NCBI RefSeq assembly: GCF_001423845.1
Contig: NZ_LMPM01000001.1
Location: 2,592,153 to 2,656,152, forward strand
Direction: 5' to 3'
Length of the DNA: 64,000 bases
DNA from: Sphingomonas sp. Leaf357
Lineage (GTDB): Bacteria; Pseudomonadota; Alphaproteobacteria; Sphingomonadales; Sphingomonadaceae
Shown: positions 37,698 through 47,800 of the stretch, in pieces
How positions within the stretch are numbered: position 1 is the first letter of the stretch
Layout of the letters: every line of letters begins with the position of its first letter
Program-made: the position numbers and the translations under genes
Notes under the pieces: generated by a model
What the model was told of the DNA's origin: nothing
Database searches by the model: none
What the model saw: the letters and a program-made list of their open reading frames with translations, nothing else

Positions 37698-39980
37698 ATG
37701 CGTGTTGCGTGCGTGGGCGGCGGGCCGGCGGGCCTGTATTTCGCCATCTCGATGAAAGTGCGCGAGCCAGCGCACCAGATTGAGGTGTTCGAGCGCAATC
37801 GCGCCGGCGAGACGTTCGGCTGGGGCGTTGTCTTCTCCGACCAGACTGTCGAGAATCTGATGGCGAACGACGCTGTCAGCGGGCGTGCGATCGCCGACGA
37901 GTTCGCGCATTGGGACGACATCGACGTGTCGATCGAGGGAACGGCGATCCGATCGTCCGGACATGGGTTCATCGGCATCGGTCGCAAGCGCCTGCTTGAG
38001 ATCCTGACAGAGCGTGCCCGCGACCTCGGCGTGGTCCTGCATTTCGAGGCCGAGTCGAGCGACGATCTCGCCGACTATGCCGATTACGATCTGGTGATAG
38101 CCGCCGACGGTCTCAACAGCCGCTTGCGCAAGCGCTACGCCGAGCATTTCGGCGTCGATATCGACATCCGCCGCAACAAGTTTGTCTGGCTGGGCACGCA
38201 CAAGACGTTCGACGCCTTCACCTTCGCGTTCGAGAAGACCGCGGCGGGTTGGATCTGGGCGCACGCCTATCGCTTCGCCGACGATCTCTCGACGTTCATC
38301 GTCGAATGCGCGCCCGATACCTGGGCAGGGCTTGGCTTCGACACGATGGACCAGCCCGCGGCGATCGCCCGGTGCGAGACGATCTTCGCGCGTCATCTGG
38401 ATGGTCATGCGCTGATGACCAACGCCGCGCACCTGCGCGGGTCGGCGGCCTGGATCAATTTTCCGCGCGTGCTGTGCGACCGCTGGAACTACGACAAGCT
38501 GATCCTGATGGGCGATGCCGCGCACACCGCGCACTTCTCGATCGGATCGGGCACCAAGCTGGCGCTTGAGGATGCGATCAAGCTTGCCGAGGTGCTCAAT
38601 CGGCCGGGCCTCTCGCGCGACCGGGCGCTGGCCGAATATCAGACCGAGCGCACCGTCGAGGTGCTCAAGCTGCAGAACAGCGCGCGCAACTCGACCGAAT
38701 GGTTCGAGACGCTCGACCGCTACCTCGGCTTCGAGCCGATCCAGTTCGCCTATTCGCTGCTGACCCGCTCGCAGCGCGTCAGCCACGAGAATCTGCGACT
38801 GCGCGATCCGGCGTGGCTGGAGGGGGTCGAGCGCTGGTTCGCGGGCGGCGCGGATGCGGCGGTCGCGCCGATGTTCGTGCCCTACCGGCTGCGCGAGATG
38901 ACGCTGGCCAACCGTGTCGTCGTGTCGCCGATGGCGACCTATTCGGCGACCGACGGCACACCCGGCGATTTCCATCTCGTCCATTACGGCGCGCGCGCGC
39001 AAGGGGGCGCGGGCCTTGTGTTCACCGAGATGACCTGCGTGACGGCCAACGCGCGAATCACGCCCGGCTGCCCGGGCATGTATGACGATGCCCATGTCGC
39101 CGGGTGGCGGCGGATCACCGATTTCGTGCATGACAACAGTGCAGCGAAGATCTGTCTGCAGCTTGGCCACGCCGGCCCCAAGGGCTCGACCAAGGTCGGC
39201 TGGGAGGGGTATGACATCCCGCTCGACACAGGCAACTGGCCGCTGCTGGCGGCGTCGGACGTGCCTTGGGACACGGCCAACCAGATCCCGCGGCCCATGA
39301 CGCGTGCCGACATGGACGCGGTTCGCGAGGCGTTCGTCGCCGCTACGCACCGAGCAGCGGACGCCGGGTTCGACATGGTCGAGCTTCACGCCGCGCACGG
39401 CTATCTGCTGTCGAGTTTCATCACGCCGCTGATGAACAGGCGCACCGATGAATACGGCGGCAGCCTGGAGAACCGGCTGCGTTTTCCGTTGGAAGTGTTC
39501 GTGGCGATGCGGGCGGCGTGGCCCGCCGAACGTCCGATGTCGGTGCGCATCTCCGCCAACGATTGGTCTGGCGACGATGGGGTGACGCCCGGCGAGGCGG
39601 TCGCGATCGGACGGGCGTTCGCGGATGCCGGAGCCGATCTGATCGACGTGTCGGCCGGGCAGACCTGGGCCGACGCGAAACCGGTCTATGGCCGGATGTT
39701 CCAGACCCCGTTCGCGGATCGCGTCCGCAACGAGGCGAAGGTCGCGACGATGGCGGTGGGCAACATCTTCGAACCCGACCACGTCAACTCGATCCTAGCC
39801 GCGGGCCGCGCCGATCTCGTCGCGCTCGCGCGGCCGCACCTGATCGACCCGATGTGGACGTTGCGCGCCGCCGCCGGCGCCGGGCATGCAAACATCTTCG
39901 TCCCACCACCCTATCTTGGTGGCCAGGCGCAGATCACGCGCAACCTTGCGCGCACCGCCGAAATGGAGGGGCGCGCGTGA
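37698..39980 (+). CDS. Fused 2-aminobenzoyl-CoA monooxygenase/reductase (or salicylyl-CoA 5-hydroxylase-like)
   Basis: 760 residues, two enzymes in one chain. Residues 1-~385 are an FAD aromatic hydroxylase: [17 protein letters not shown] (dinucleotide fold) and [25 protein letters not shown]. From Met392 on it is an old-yellow-enzyme barrel: [46 protein letters not shown]. The architecture matches the Azoarcus evansii enzyme that hydroxylates and then reduces 2-aminobenzoyl-CoA, giving a non-aromatic product, and the related salicylyl-CoA hydroxylases. Next to an aminobenzoate-CoA ligase and kynU, the anthranilate role is favoured. Start at 37698 after GGAGG at 7 bases; the open frame upstream is rejected. 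Confidence 0.9.
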   Translation: MRVACVGGGPAGLYFAISMKVREPAHQIEVFERNRAGETFGWGVVFSDQTVENLMANDAVSGRAIADEFAHWDDIDVSIEGTAIRSSGHGFIGIGRKRLLEILTERARDLGVVLHFEAESSDDLADYADYDLVIAADGLNSRLRKRYAEHFGVDIDIRRNKFVWLGTHKTFDAFTFAFEKTAAGWIWAHAYRFADDLSTFIVECAPDTWAGLGFDTMDQPAAIARCETIFARHLDGHALMTNAAHLRGSAAWINFPRVLCDRWNYDKLILMGDAAHTAHFSIGSGTKLALEDAIKLAEVLNRPGLSRDRALAEYQTERTVEVLKLQNSARNSTEWFETLDRYLGFEPIQFAYSLLTRSQRVSHENLRLRDPAWLEGVERWFAGGADAAVAPMFVPYRLREMTLANRVVVSPMATYSATDGTPGDFHLVHYGARAQGGAGLVFTEMTCVTANARITPGCPGMYDDAHVAGWRRITDFVHDNSAAKICLQLGHAGPKGSTKVGWEGYDIPLDTGNWPLLAASDVPWDTANQIPRPMTRADMDAVREAFVAATHRAADAGFDMVELHAAHGYLLSSFITPLMNRRTDEYGGSLENRLRFPLEVFVAMRAAWPAERPMSVRISANDWSGDDGVTPGEAVAIGRAFADAGADLIDVSAGQTWADAKPVYGRMFQTPFADRVRNEAKVATMAVGNIFEPDHVNSILAAGRADLVALARPHLIDPMWTLRAAAGAGHANIFVPPPYLGGQAQITRNLARTAEMEGRA

Positions 39981-40741
39981 CGGCTCTCGCGGGTCTTCAC
40001 GCAATCGTCACCGGCGGCGGCACCGGGATCGGCGCCGAGATCGCTCGCACGCTTGCCGAGCAGGGCGCGGTCCTGACGCTGGTCGGACGGCGGCGCGCGC
40101 CGCTTGATGCCGTCGCCGCGCAGATCGGCGGCGCGTGCGTGGCCGGGGCCGACGTATCGGTGCGCGCGGAGGTCGATCGCGCCTTTGCGACGGCGCGCGC
40201 CGCGCATGGCCCGATCGCGATCCTGGTCAACAATGCCGGCATGGCCGGTAGCGGTCCTTTCGGCCGCGTTGCCGAGAATGACTGGCGCCGCATCATGGCC
40301 GTCAACCTCGATGCGCTATTTCATTGCTGCCAGTCGGCGCTGCCCGATCTTAGAGAGGCGCAAGCCGGCCGGATCGTCACGATCGCCTCGACCGCGGGCC
40401 TGCGCGGCTATGCCTATACCGCCGCCTATACCGCAGCGAAGCATGGCGCGGTCGGCCTTACGCGCGCGCTCGCGCTCGAGCTCGCCGGGACGAATATTAC
40501 CGTCAATGCAGTTTGCCCCGGCTTCACCGACACCGCGATCGTCGCTGACGCCGTGGACAAGATCCGCAGCGCGACGGGGCGCAGCGCCGATGAGGCGGTG
40601 GCCGAACTGACGCGCTTCAACCCGCAGGGCCGGCTGATTCAACCGCGCGAGGTCGCCGATGCCGTCGTCTGGCTGTGCCGGCCGGGCAGTGCGTCGATCA
40701 CCGGCCAGACGATTTCGGTATCGGGCGGAGAAACGCAATGA
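39977..40741 (+). CDS. Short-chain dehydrogenase/reductase (3-hydroxyacyl-CoA dehydrogenase type)
   Basis: 254 residues starting with GTG inside the preceding stop (GTGA). Nucleotide motif [20 protein letters not shown], and catalytic SerxTyr-Lys in [37 protein letters not shown] follows. Within this operon it most plausibly oxidises a hydroxyacyl-CoA formed after ring cleavage of the anthranilate product. This role is inferred from context only. Confidence 0.85.
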   Translation: MTALAGLHAIVTGGGTGIGAEIARTLAEQGAVLTLVGRRRAPLDAVAAQIGGACVAGADVSVRAEVDRAFATARAAHGPIAILVNNAGMAGSGPFGRVAENDWRRIMAVNLDALFHCCQSALPDLREAQAGRIVTIASTAGLRGYAYTAAYTAAKHGAVGLTRALALELAGTNITVNAVCPGFTDTAIVADAVDKIRSATGRSADEAVAELTRFNPQGRLIQPREVADAVVWLCRPGSASITGQTISVSGGETQ

Positions 40742-41235
40742 CCACGAACCTCGCCATCTCGGAAAAGCATGGCGGCGGGCTCGACGACCGCGCCAGCGTG
40801 CGCATCTGGCTGCGGCTGCTGAGCTGCACGATGACCATCGAGAAGCTGGTCCAGCGCCGCCTCGGTGGCGAGTTCGCCAGCACGTTGCCCCGTTTCGACG
40901 TGCTGGCCGCGCTCGATCGCAGCGACGGCGGCATGACGATGGGCGAATTGTCGAAGGCGCTGCTCGTCTCGAACGGCAACGTGACGGCGATCGTCCAGTC
41001 GCTGCGCCGGGATGCCCTGGTCCTGACGGCATCGCACCCGACCGACAAGAGATCGTCAGTCGTCAGCCTCACCCCGGCCGGCCGCGCGCAGTTCTCGGTC
41101 ATGGCGGCGGCGCATCACGGCTGGATCGACGATCTGTTCTCCAGCCTCGACACCTCCGAGCGCGACGGGCTCTATGCCGCGCTCGGCCACCTCAAGGCCT
41201 CGCTCGGCGAGGCGACCCGAAAGGAACGGCCATGA
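40738..41235 (+). CDS. MarR-family regulator of the catabolic operon
   Basis: 165 residues. A winged helix: [67 protein letters not shown], with the D-K-R wing. The operon gives a CoA thioester intermediate that could be its ligand, as for other aromatic-CoA MarR proteins; this is inference. Likely binding site: TTCAAGCTTGAA at 37668. ATGA overlaps at both ends place it inside the operon. Confidence 0.88.
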   Translation: MTTNLAISEKHGGGLDDRASVRIWLRLLSCTMTIEKLVQRRLGGEFASTLPRFDVLAALDRSDGGMTMGELSKALLVSNGNVTAIVQSLRRDALVLTASHPTDKRSSVVSLTPAGRAQFSVMAAAHHGWIDDLFSSLDTSERDGLYAALGHLKASLGEATRKERP

Positions 41236-42041
41236 ACCCGGCGACCTTCGCGCCCACCAATTTCGGCTGGGCCTTCGACGACGGCGTCGCGACCGTCACG
41301 CTCAACCGGCCGGAGCGCAAGAATCCGCTGACGTTCGAGAGTTACGCCGAGCTGCGCGACGCGTTTCGTGCCTTGGTCTATGCCGACGCGGTCAAGGCAG
41401 TGATCGTCACCGGCGCGGGCGGCAATTTCTCGTCCGGCGGCGACGTTCACGAAATCATCGGCCCGCTGACCGGTATGGCGATGCCCGAGCTCCTGAAGTT
41501 TACACGAATGACGGGCGATCTCGTCAAGGCCATGCGGGGATGCCCCCAGCCGATCATCGCCGCTTTGGACGGCGTGTGCGTCGGCGCGGGGGCGATCATG
41601 GCGATGGCCTCGGATCTGCGGCTCGCGACGCCCGAGACGAAGACAGCGTTCCTGTTCACCCGGGTCGGCCTGGCCGGATGCGATATGGGCGCCTGCGCGC
41701 TGCTGCCGCGCATCATCGGGCAGGGGCGCGCGTCCGAACTGCTCTATACCGGACGCGTCATGACGGCGGCCGAGGGCGAGCGCTGGGGCTTCCACAACCG
41801 TCTGGTCGAACGGCCTGCGCTGATCGACGAGGCGACCGCGCTGGCGCGGTCGCTGGCGAGCGGCCCAACGTTCGCGCACGGCATTACCAAGACCCAGCTC
41901 GCGACCGAATGGGCGGTCGGCATCGACACCGCGATCGAGATGGAGGCGCAGGCGCAGGCGATCTGCATGGCGACCGGCGATTTCCGCCGCGCCTTCGAGG
42001 CGTTTGCGGAAAAGCGCACGCCGGTGTTCGAGGGCAATTGA
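41232..42041 (+). CDS. Enoyl-CoA hydratase/isomerase family protein
   Basis: 269 residues, crotonase fold. [23 protein letters not shown], the oxyanion-hole segment [13 protein letters not shown] and [19 protein letters not shown] are typical. One acidic catalytic position is seen in [17 protein letters not shown], where many hydratases have Glu; here it is Asp or a neighbouring residue, so reaction type is uncertain (hydratase, isomerase or ring-opening hydrolase). It sits between the regulator and an acyl-CoA dehydrogenase. Confidence 0.87.
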   Translation: MNPATFAPTNFGWAFDDGVATVTLNRPERKNPLTFESYAELRDAFRALVYADAVKAVIVTGAGGNFSSGGDVHEIIGPLTGMAMPELLKFTRMTGDLVKAMRGCPQPIIAALDGVCVGAGAIMAMASDLRLATPETKTAFLFTRVGLAGCDMGACALLPRIIGQGRASELLYTGRVMTAAEGERWGFHNRLVERPALIDEATALARSLASGPTFAHGITKTQLATEWAVGIDTAIEMEAQAQAICMATGDFRRAFEAFAEKRTPVFEGN

Positions 42042-43207
42042 TGGCCGACCGCAGCTTTCTCGACTGGCCGTTCTTCGATACCGCGCATCGTAAGTTGGGC
42101 GACGCACTGGAAGCGTGGTGCGTGGGAAACGTCAACGCGTCCCACAGCGACGACGTCGATGCCGAATGCCGCGCGCTGGTACGCAAACTCGGCGATGGCG
42201 GCTGGCTGCGCTATTGCGTGCCGGCGGCCTATGGCGGCGCGCTGGAAACGCTCGACGTTCGCTCGCTGGCGCTCATCCGCGAGACGCTCGCCCGCCATTC
42301 CGGCCTCGCCGACTTCGTCTTCGCGATGCAGGGCTTGGGGTCGGGCACGATCACCTTGTTCGGCACCGAGGCGCAGAAACAGGCGTATCTGCCGGCCGTC
42401 GCGCGCGGCGAGAAGATCGCGGCCTTCGCGTTGACCGAACCAGCCTCGGGGTCGGACGTCGCGGCGATGGAAACCACTGCGACGCTCAACGGCGATGATT
42501 ATGTGGTGAACGGTGCAAAAACCTATATCTCGAACGGCGGTATCGCCGATTTCTACGTCCTGTTCGCGCGCACCGGCGAGGCCCCGGGCGCTAAGGGCGT
42601 CTCGACCTTCATTCTGGATGCCAACGCCGCGGGGCTGGACGCGAGTGAGCGGATTGAGGTCATCGCGCCACATCCGCTGGCGACGTTGCGGTTCGACAAC
42701 GTCCGGCTCGGCCACGATGCGCTACTCGGCGAACCCGGGCGAGGCTTCGCCCAGGCGATGGCGACGCTCGATATCTTCCGCACCACCGTCGGGGCCGCCG
42801 CGCTCGGTTGCGCCCGTCGTGCGCTCGACGAGGCGACGGAACGCGCGCTGACCCGCAAGCTTGGCGACGGCATGCTCTCCGACAATGCCGTGACTCAGGC
42901 GACGCTCGCCGACATGGTGCTCGACGTGGATACCGCCGCCTTGCTGATCTACCGGGCCGCCTGGCTGCGCGATGTGCAGGGCGTCAGGAACACGCGCGAA
43001 GCCGCTCTGGCCAAGCTGCACGCCACCGACAGTGCGCAGCAAGTGATCGACAAGGCGGTGCAATTGTTCGGCGGCATGGGGGTTACGGTCGGGGCCACCG
43101 TCGAGGCGCTCTACCGCGAAGTACGGGCGCTCCGGATCTACGAAGGCGCCTCCGAGGTCCAACGTGTGGTGATCGCCCGCGAGCATCTGAAGGCATATCG
43201 GCGATGA
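42041..43207 (+). CDS. Acyl-CoA dehydrogenase
   Basis: FAD flavoenzyme of 388 residues. [39 protein letters not shown] is the signature FAD/substrate region, and [41 protein letters not shown] the C-terminal one, with the catalytic Glu in YEGASE. Stop/start overlap (TGATG) with the upstream gene. It probably oxidises the ring-derived acyl-CoA. Confidence 0.93.
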   Translation: MADRSFLDWPFFDTAHRKLGDALEAWCVGNVNASHSDDVDAECRALVRKLGDGGWLRYCVPAAYGGALETLDVRSLALIRETLARHSGLADFVFAMQGLGSGTITLFGTEAQKQAYLPAVARGEKIAAFALTEPASGSDVAAMETTATLNGDDYVVNGAKTYISNGGIADFYVLFARTGEAPGAKGVSTFILDANAAGLDASERIEVIAPHPLATLRFDNVRLGHDALLGEPGRGFAQAMATLDIFRTTVGAAALGCARRALDEATERALTRKLGDGMLSDNAVTQATLADMVLDVDTAALLIYRAAWLRDVQGVRNTREAALAKLHATDSAQQVIDKAVQLFGGMGVTVGATVEALYREVRALRIYEGASEVQRVVIAREHLKAYRR

Positions 43208-43617
43208 GCCGCCCCTTCCCTGCCCGCCGTCGACTGCGCTTCGCACACTGCGATGCGGCGGGGATCGCTTATTATCCAAGCCTGTTCGAACTGGCCGACG
43301 GGGTGATCGAGGACTGGACCGAAATCGTACTCGGCGTGCCACGCAGCATCCTCCACCTGGAGCTGCACCGAGCGCTGCCCACGGTCGAATTGGTGACCAG
43401 CTTTGTCAGTGTCAGCCGCCTGGGGGACTGGCTCGATTTCACGCTCCGCGTCGACAGGCTGGGCACCAGTTCGATCGATTTCGTGCTCGAGATGCGCTGC
43501 GGCAACGAGCATCGCCTGACCACCCGCTATACCCAGGTGCTGATCGACATGACGACGATGCGCCCGCTGCCCTGGCCGAACGACTGGCGCGCGCGGATCG
43601 AGGAGACGATGCGATGA
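43204..43617 (+). CDS. Acyl-CoA thioesterase, 4-hydroxybenzoyl-CoA thioesterase family
   Basis: 137 residues, hotdog fold. [26 protein letters not shown] has the family Asp in the [10 protein letters not shown] motif, marking the 4HBT Pseudomonas-type branch. Thioesterases occur in the characterised 2-aminobenzoyl-CoA clusters and may release trapped CoA. Overlaps both neighbours by 4 bases. Confidence 0.9.
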   Translation: MSRPFPARRRLRFAHCDAAGIAYYPSLFELADGVIEDWTEIVLGVPRSILHLELHRALPTVELVTSFVSVSRLGDWLDFTLRVDRLGTSSIDFVLEMRCGNEHRLTTRYTQVLIDMTTMRPLPWPNDWRARIEETMR

Positions 43618-44018
43618 GCGTTCACGAGATCCTGCAGCCCGCCGGCTGGGACCGGCCCAAAGGCTATGCCAACGGCATCGCCGCGACCGGCAGAACCGTT
43701 TTCACCGCCGGCGTGATCGGCTGGGACGCGCAGGAAAACTTCGTCGCGACCGACTTCGCGGGCCAGTTCCGCCAAATACTGGTCAACACGCTGGCGATCC
43801 TGGCGGAGGGCGGCGCCGCGCCCGAGCATATCGTCCGGATGACGTGGTACATCACCGATCGCAACGACTATCTCGCATCGGCCCGCGAGGTCGGCGCGAT
43901 CTATCGCGAGTTGCTGGGCCGCAATTTTCCGACGATGGCGGTGGTGATCGTCGCAGGCCTGATCGAACCGACCGCCAAGCTGGAGATCGAAACAACCGCG
44001 ATGGTGCCGCTGCCATGA
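43614..44018 (+). CDS. RidA/YjgF family protein, likely enamine/imine deaminase
   Basis: 134 residues. IAATGRTVFTAGVIGWDAQENFVATDFAGQFRQILVNTLAILAEGGAAPEHIVRMTWYITDRNDY fits the RidA trimer family. The usual terminal signature R-x-P-x-K is absent or altered, and the C-terminus reads AKLEIETTAMVPLP, so it belongs to a non-RidA1 subgroup. In this operon it could hydrolyse the enamine left by dearomatisation of aminobenzoyl-CoA, releasing ammonia (inference). Confidence 0.87.
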   Translation: MSVHEILQPAGWDRPKGYANGIAATGRTVFTAGVIGWDAQENFVATDFAGQFRQILVNTLAILAEGGAAPEHIVRMTWYITDRNDYLASAREVGAIYRELLGRNFPTMAVVIVAGLIEPTAKLEIETTAMVPLP

Positions 44019-45610
44019 CCAGCGCGCATGTCGACACGTTCGTGCGCGACCGACTGCCGCCTCCATCGCTCCAACCGGAATTCCGCTTGCTCGACTATCC
44101 GGAGCGCCTGAACTCCGCGGTCGCTTTGTTGGACGGGATTGACCCCAACATGGTCGCGATCGCCAATGATAGCGTTAGCTGGCGCTACGGCGAACTGCAC
44201 GAGCGGTCGGATGCCATCGCTCGCGTGCTGGTCGAGCAGGCGGGGTTGGTTCCCGGCAACCGGGTGCTGCTTCGCGGGGCCAATACCGCGACGATGTTCG
44301 CCGCCTGGCTCGGTATCCTCAAGGCCGGGGGCGTGGTGGTCGCGACCATGCCGATCCTGCGCGCGGGCGAGATCGCGGATATCGTCGCGCGGGCGGCGGT
44401 CAGCCATGCGATCGTCGACAGCCGCTGCCTGGCCGATTTCAGAACGGCGCAAGCGACCTGCCCGACGCTGCGTTCGACTTTGGTCTATGATGGCGATGCC
44501 GGCACCGGCGAACTCGAAGCGCGGATGGCCGCCGTCGCCCCCGGCTTCGACGCCGTCGCCACGCACCGCGACGACCCGGCACTGATCGCCTTCACGTCAG
44601 GTACCACCGGCACGCCCAAGGGCTGCATCCAGTATCACCGCGACATTCTTGCCCCCGCCGATTCTTTCGCTCGGCAAGTTCTCGCGCCGCGCGCCGGAGA
44701 TCGCTGGCTATGTTCCGCGCCGATCGCGTTCACCTTCGGCCTTGGCATGCAACTGATCTTCCCGCTGCGCTTCGGCGGCACGGCCGTGACGCTTGAGAAC
44801 ACGACCCCCTCGGCGCTGATCGATGCGGTGGAGCGGATGGGCGTCAATATCCTGGCCACCGCGCCCACCGCATACAAGGCGATGCTCACCGGCCTGACCG
44901 ACGTACCAAGATCGCTGCGGACCTGCGTCTCCGCCGGCGAGCATCTGCCAGCAAACGTCTGGCATGCCTGGCGCGCGGCGACGAGGCTTGAGATCGTCGA
45001 CGGTATCGGCGCGACCGAGATGATGCACGTCTTCGTCTCGGCCTCCGGATCCGACATTCGGCCCGGCGCGACCGGTCGTGCGGTGCCAGGATACGATGTT
45101 ACCGTGCTCGACGAGACCAACCAGCCGATGGCGAGCGGCACCGGGCGGCTGGCGGTGCGCGGCCCGACCGGCTGCCGTTACCTCGACGACGAGGATCGCC
45201 AACAAGTCTATGTCGTCGACGGCTGGAACGTCACCGGCGACACCTACCGGCGCGACGAGGATGGCTATTTCCACTTCGTCGCGCGCTCCGACGACATGAT
45301 CGTGTCAAGCGGCTACAATATCGGCGCGCCGGAGGTGGAAAACGCCTTGTGCGCGCATCCGGCGGTACGGGAATGCGCGGTCATCGGCGCGCCATGCCCC
45401 GATCGCGGCATGAAAGTGAAGGCGTTCATCGTCGTTGCCCCGGGACATGAAGCCGGGGCGGCGCTCGCCAAGGCACTGCAGGACCATGTGAAGGCGCAGA
45501 TCGCGCCGTACAAATATCCGCGCGAGATCGTGTTTCTCGGCGCGCTGCCCAAGACCGCGACCGGCAAGATCCAGCGTTCCGCCCTGCGCCATCCGGAGAC
45601 CCAGCCTTGA
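44015..45610 (+). CDS. 2-aminobenzoate-CoA ligase (AMP-forming)
   Basis: Activates anthranilate with ATP and CoA. 531 residues from the ATG in the ridA stop. The adenylate-forming motifs are ALIAFTSGTTGTPKGCIQYHRD, VDGIGATEMMHVF, WNVTGDTYRRDEDGYFHFVARSDDMI and a C-terminal Lys in PKTATGKIQRS. It resembles the benzoate/aminobenzoate-CoA ligase branch. Adjacent kynU produces its proposed substrate. Confidence 0.9.
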   Translation: MTSAHVDTFVRDRLPPPSLQPEFRLLDYPERLNSAVALLDGIDPNMVAIANDSVSWRYGELHERSDAIARVLVEQAGLVPGNRVLLRGANTATMFAAWLGILKAGGVVVATMPILRAGEIADIVARAAVSHAIVDSRCLADFRTAQATCPTLRSTLVYDGDAGTGELEARMAAVAPGFDAVATHRDDPALIAFTSGTTGTPKGCIQYHRDILAPADSFARQVLAPRAGDRWLCSAPIAFTFGLGMQLIFPLRFGGTAVTLENTTPSALIDAVERMGVNILATAPTAYKAMLTGLTDVPRSLRTCVSAGEHLPANVWHAWRAATRLEIVDGIGATEMMHVFVSASGSDIRPGATGRAVPGYDVTVLDETNQPMASGTGRLAVRGPTGCRYLDDEDRQQVYVVDGWNVTGDTYRRDEDGYFHFVARSDDMIVSSGYNIGAPEVENALCAHPAVRECAVIGAPCPDRGMKVKAFIVVAPGHEAGAALAKALQDHVKAQIAPYKYPREIVFLGALPKTATGKIQRSALRHPETQP

Positions 45611-46800
45611 CCGACTTCACCGCCACGCGCGCGCTGTTCGAGCTTCCGGCCGGCGTGATCTATCTCGACGGCAATTCGCTGGGTCCGCTGCCGCGCGGCG
45701 TGCACGCGCGGCTGGCGGACGCGGTCGCCGCCGAATGGGGCGAGCAGCTAATCCGCGCCTGGAACGATGCCGGCTGGATAACCCTGCCGCGCCGCGTCGG
45801 CGACCGGGTCGGCCGGCTGATCGGCGCGCCAAAAGGCAGCGTCGTAATGGGCGACACGCTGTCGATCAAGGTCTATCAGGCGCTCGCCTCGGCGCTCGAT
45901 CTCGTGCCGACACGCCGCGTGGTGCTGTCGGACAGCGGTAATTTCCCGACCGATCTGTATATGGCCGAAGGGTTGCTCGCCTCGCTCGGGCGCGGCCACG
46001 ATCTCAGGATCGTCGCGCCCGAGGATGTCGCAAGCGCGATCGACGAGAGCGTTGCGGTGGTGATGATCACCGAGGTCGATTACCGCACCGGGCGCCGACA
46101 CGACATGCCGGCGCTGATCGCCAAGGCGCATGCGATGGGCGCGCTGGTGATCTGGGATCTCGCGCATTCGGCCGGCGCGCTGCCGGTCGATGTCGCCGCG
46201 GCCGATGCCGATTTCGCGGTCGGCTGCACGTACAAATATCTCAACGGCGGCCCCGGATCGCCGGCCTTCATCTATGTCGCGCCCCGCCTGGCGGACGTCG
46301 CGCGGCCGGCCTTGTCGGGGTGGATGGGCCATGCGGCACCCTTCGCGTTCGATGTGTCCTATCGGCCCGGTGCCGGGATTGAGCGGATGCGCGTCGGCAC
46401 GCCGCCGATCCTAGCGCTCGCCGCGCTCGATGCCGCGCTCGACGTGTGGGACGATGTGGATATGGGCGACATCCGCGCGGCGTCGCTGCGCCTGTCCGAC
46501 CTGTTCATCACCGAGGTGGAAGCGCGGTGTCCGGACCTCGTGCTTGCCTCGCCGCGCGACGGCGGCGTGCGCGGCAGCCAGGTGTCATTCCGGCACCCGG
46601 ACGGCTATGCGATCATGCAGGCATTGATCGCGCGCGGCGTGATCGGCGATTTCCGCGCGCCCGACATCCTGCGCTTCGGCCTGACCCCGCTCTATATCGG
46701 CGAGAGCGATATCGTCGCGGCGGTCGACATCATCGCCGACGTGATGAACACGCGCGCCTGGGACGCGCCGGAATTTCGCAAGCAAGGACTCGTGACATGA
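45607..46800 (+). CDS. kynU: Kynureninase
   Basis: Cleaves kynurenine to anthranilate and alanine with PLP. 397 residues. [20 protein letters not shown] is the N-terminal signature, [16 protein letters not shown] contains the PLP-ring Asp, and the Schiff-base Lys is in [17 protein letters not shown]. It starts with TTG inside the ligase stop (TTGA), so translation is probably coupled and weak. Confidence 0.96.
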   Translation: MTDFTATRALFELPAGVIYLDGNSLGPLPRGVHARLADAVAAEWGEQLIRAWNDAGWITLPRRVGDRVGRLIGAPKGSVVMGDTLSIKVYQALASALDLVPTRRVVLSDSGNFPTDLYMAEGLLASLGRGHDLRIVAPEDVASAIDESVAVVMITEVDYRTGRRHDMPALIAKAHAMGALVIWDLAHSAGALPVDVAAADADFAVGCTYKYLNGGPGSPAFIYVAPRLADVARPALSGWMGHAAPFAFDVSYRPGAGIERMRVGTPPILALAALDAALDVWDDVDMGDIRAASLRLSDLFITEVEARCPDLVLASPRDGGVRGSQVSFRHPDGYAIMQALIARGVIGDFRAPDILRFGLTPLYIGESDIVAAVDIIADVMNTRAWDAPEFRKQGLVT

Positions 46801-47636
46801 GCGGATGCCCATACGATCCGGCGGCGGAAGGTGCGCAGATGTCGTTCGACGGGCGCATGTCCTATGGCGATTATCTCCGCCTCGAAACGGTGCTCGACGC
46901 CCAGTCGCCGCTGTCCACCGCGCATGACGAGATGCTGTTCATCATTCAGCATCAGACCTCCGAACTGTGGATGAAGCTGGCCATCCACGAACTTCGCTCG
47001 GCGATCGCGGCGATCCGCGAGGATCGGCTGCAACCGGCGTTCAAGATGCTGTCCCGCGTGTCGCGCATCTTCGAACAGTTGAACGGCGCTTGGGACGTGC
47101 TGCGCACGATGACCCCGAGCGAATATACGATGTTCCGGGATTCGCTCGGCCAGTCGTCCGGCTTCCAGTCGCATCAGTATCGCGCGGTCGAATTCCTGCT
47201 CGGCAACCGCAACCTGGCGATGCTCAAGCCCCACGCCCACCGCACCGATACTACGGGCATGCTGGAAGCGATCCTTGGTGCGCCGAGCCTGTACGACGAG
47301 GCACTTCGGCTGATCGCCCGCCGGGGCTTCGACATCGGCATCGATGCGACGCGGAGCGACTGGCGCGAGACACGCACGGAAAATCCTGCGGTGCTGGCCA
47401 GCTGGGCGGCGATCTATCGCGCGCCGGAAGCGCATTGGGCGTTGTACGAACTGGCCGAAAAGCTCGTCGATCTTGAGGATTATTTCCGTCGCTGGCGCTT
47501 CAATCACGTAACGACCGTCGAGCGGATCATCGGCCTGAAGACCGGCACAGGAGGTACGGGCGGTGTCTCCTACCTGCGCCGCATGCTCGATGTCGTGCTG
47601 TTCCCCGAATTGTGGAAAGTGCGCACAGAGTTGTGA
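46797..47636 (+). CDS. kynA: Tryptophan 2,3-dioxygenase
   Basis: Haem enzyme opening the indole ring to N-formylkynurenine. 279 residues. [40 protein letters not shown] (active-site His), [22 protein letters not shown], then [20 protein letters not shown] (proximal haem His) are all intact. Last gene of the operon. Formamidase, which should follow it in the pathway, is not present in the window. Confidence 0.97.
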   Translation: MSGCPYDPAAEGAQMSFDGRMSYGDYLRLETVLDAQSPLSTAHDEMLFIIQHQTSELWMKLAIHELRSAIAAIREDRLQPAFKMLSRVSRIFEQLNGAWDVLRTMTPSEYTMFRDSLGQSSGFQSHQYRAVEFLLGNRNLAMLKPHAHRTDTTGMLEAILGAPSLYDEALRLIARRGFDIGIDATRSDWRETRTENPAVLASWAAIYRAPEAHWALYELAEKLVDLEDYFRRWRFNHVTTVERIIGLKTGTGGTGGVSYLRRMLDVVLFPELWKVRTEL

Positions 47637-47800
47637 TTGCGTTCACCACGATCGTGTGCCGTCTGGTCGCCCGTTCGAATTAGCGACCACCTACCTCATC
47701 CTCCTAGGCGCCCTTTTCAGCAGGGTCTGTGGCGATACTGGCGACGATCTGCGGCCACCATTCCACCAAGACAAGCGGGGCGAATGCGAACGACTGCATC

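Noticed and set aside
37221..39782. 853-residue minus-strand frame
   Set aside because: Antisense shadow of the monooxygenase/reductase gene; arginine/histidine-rich without domain signature.
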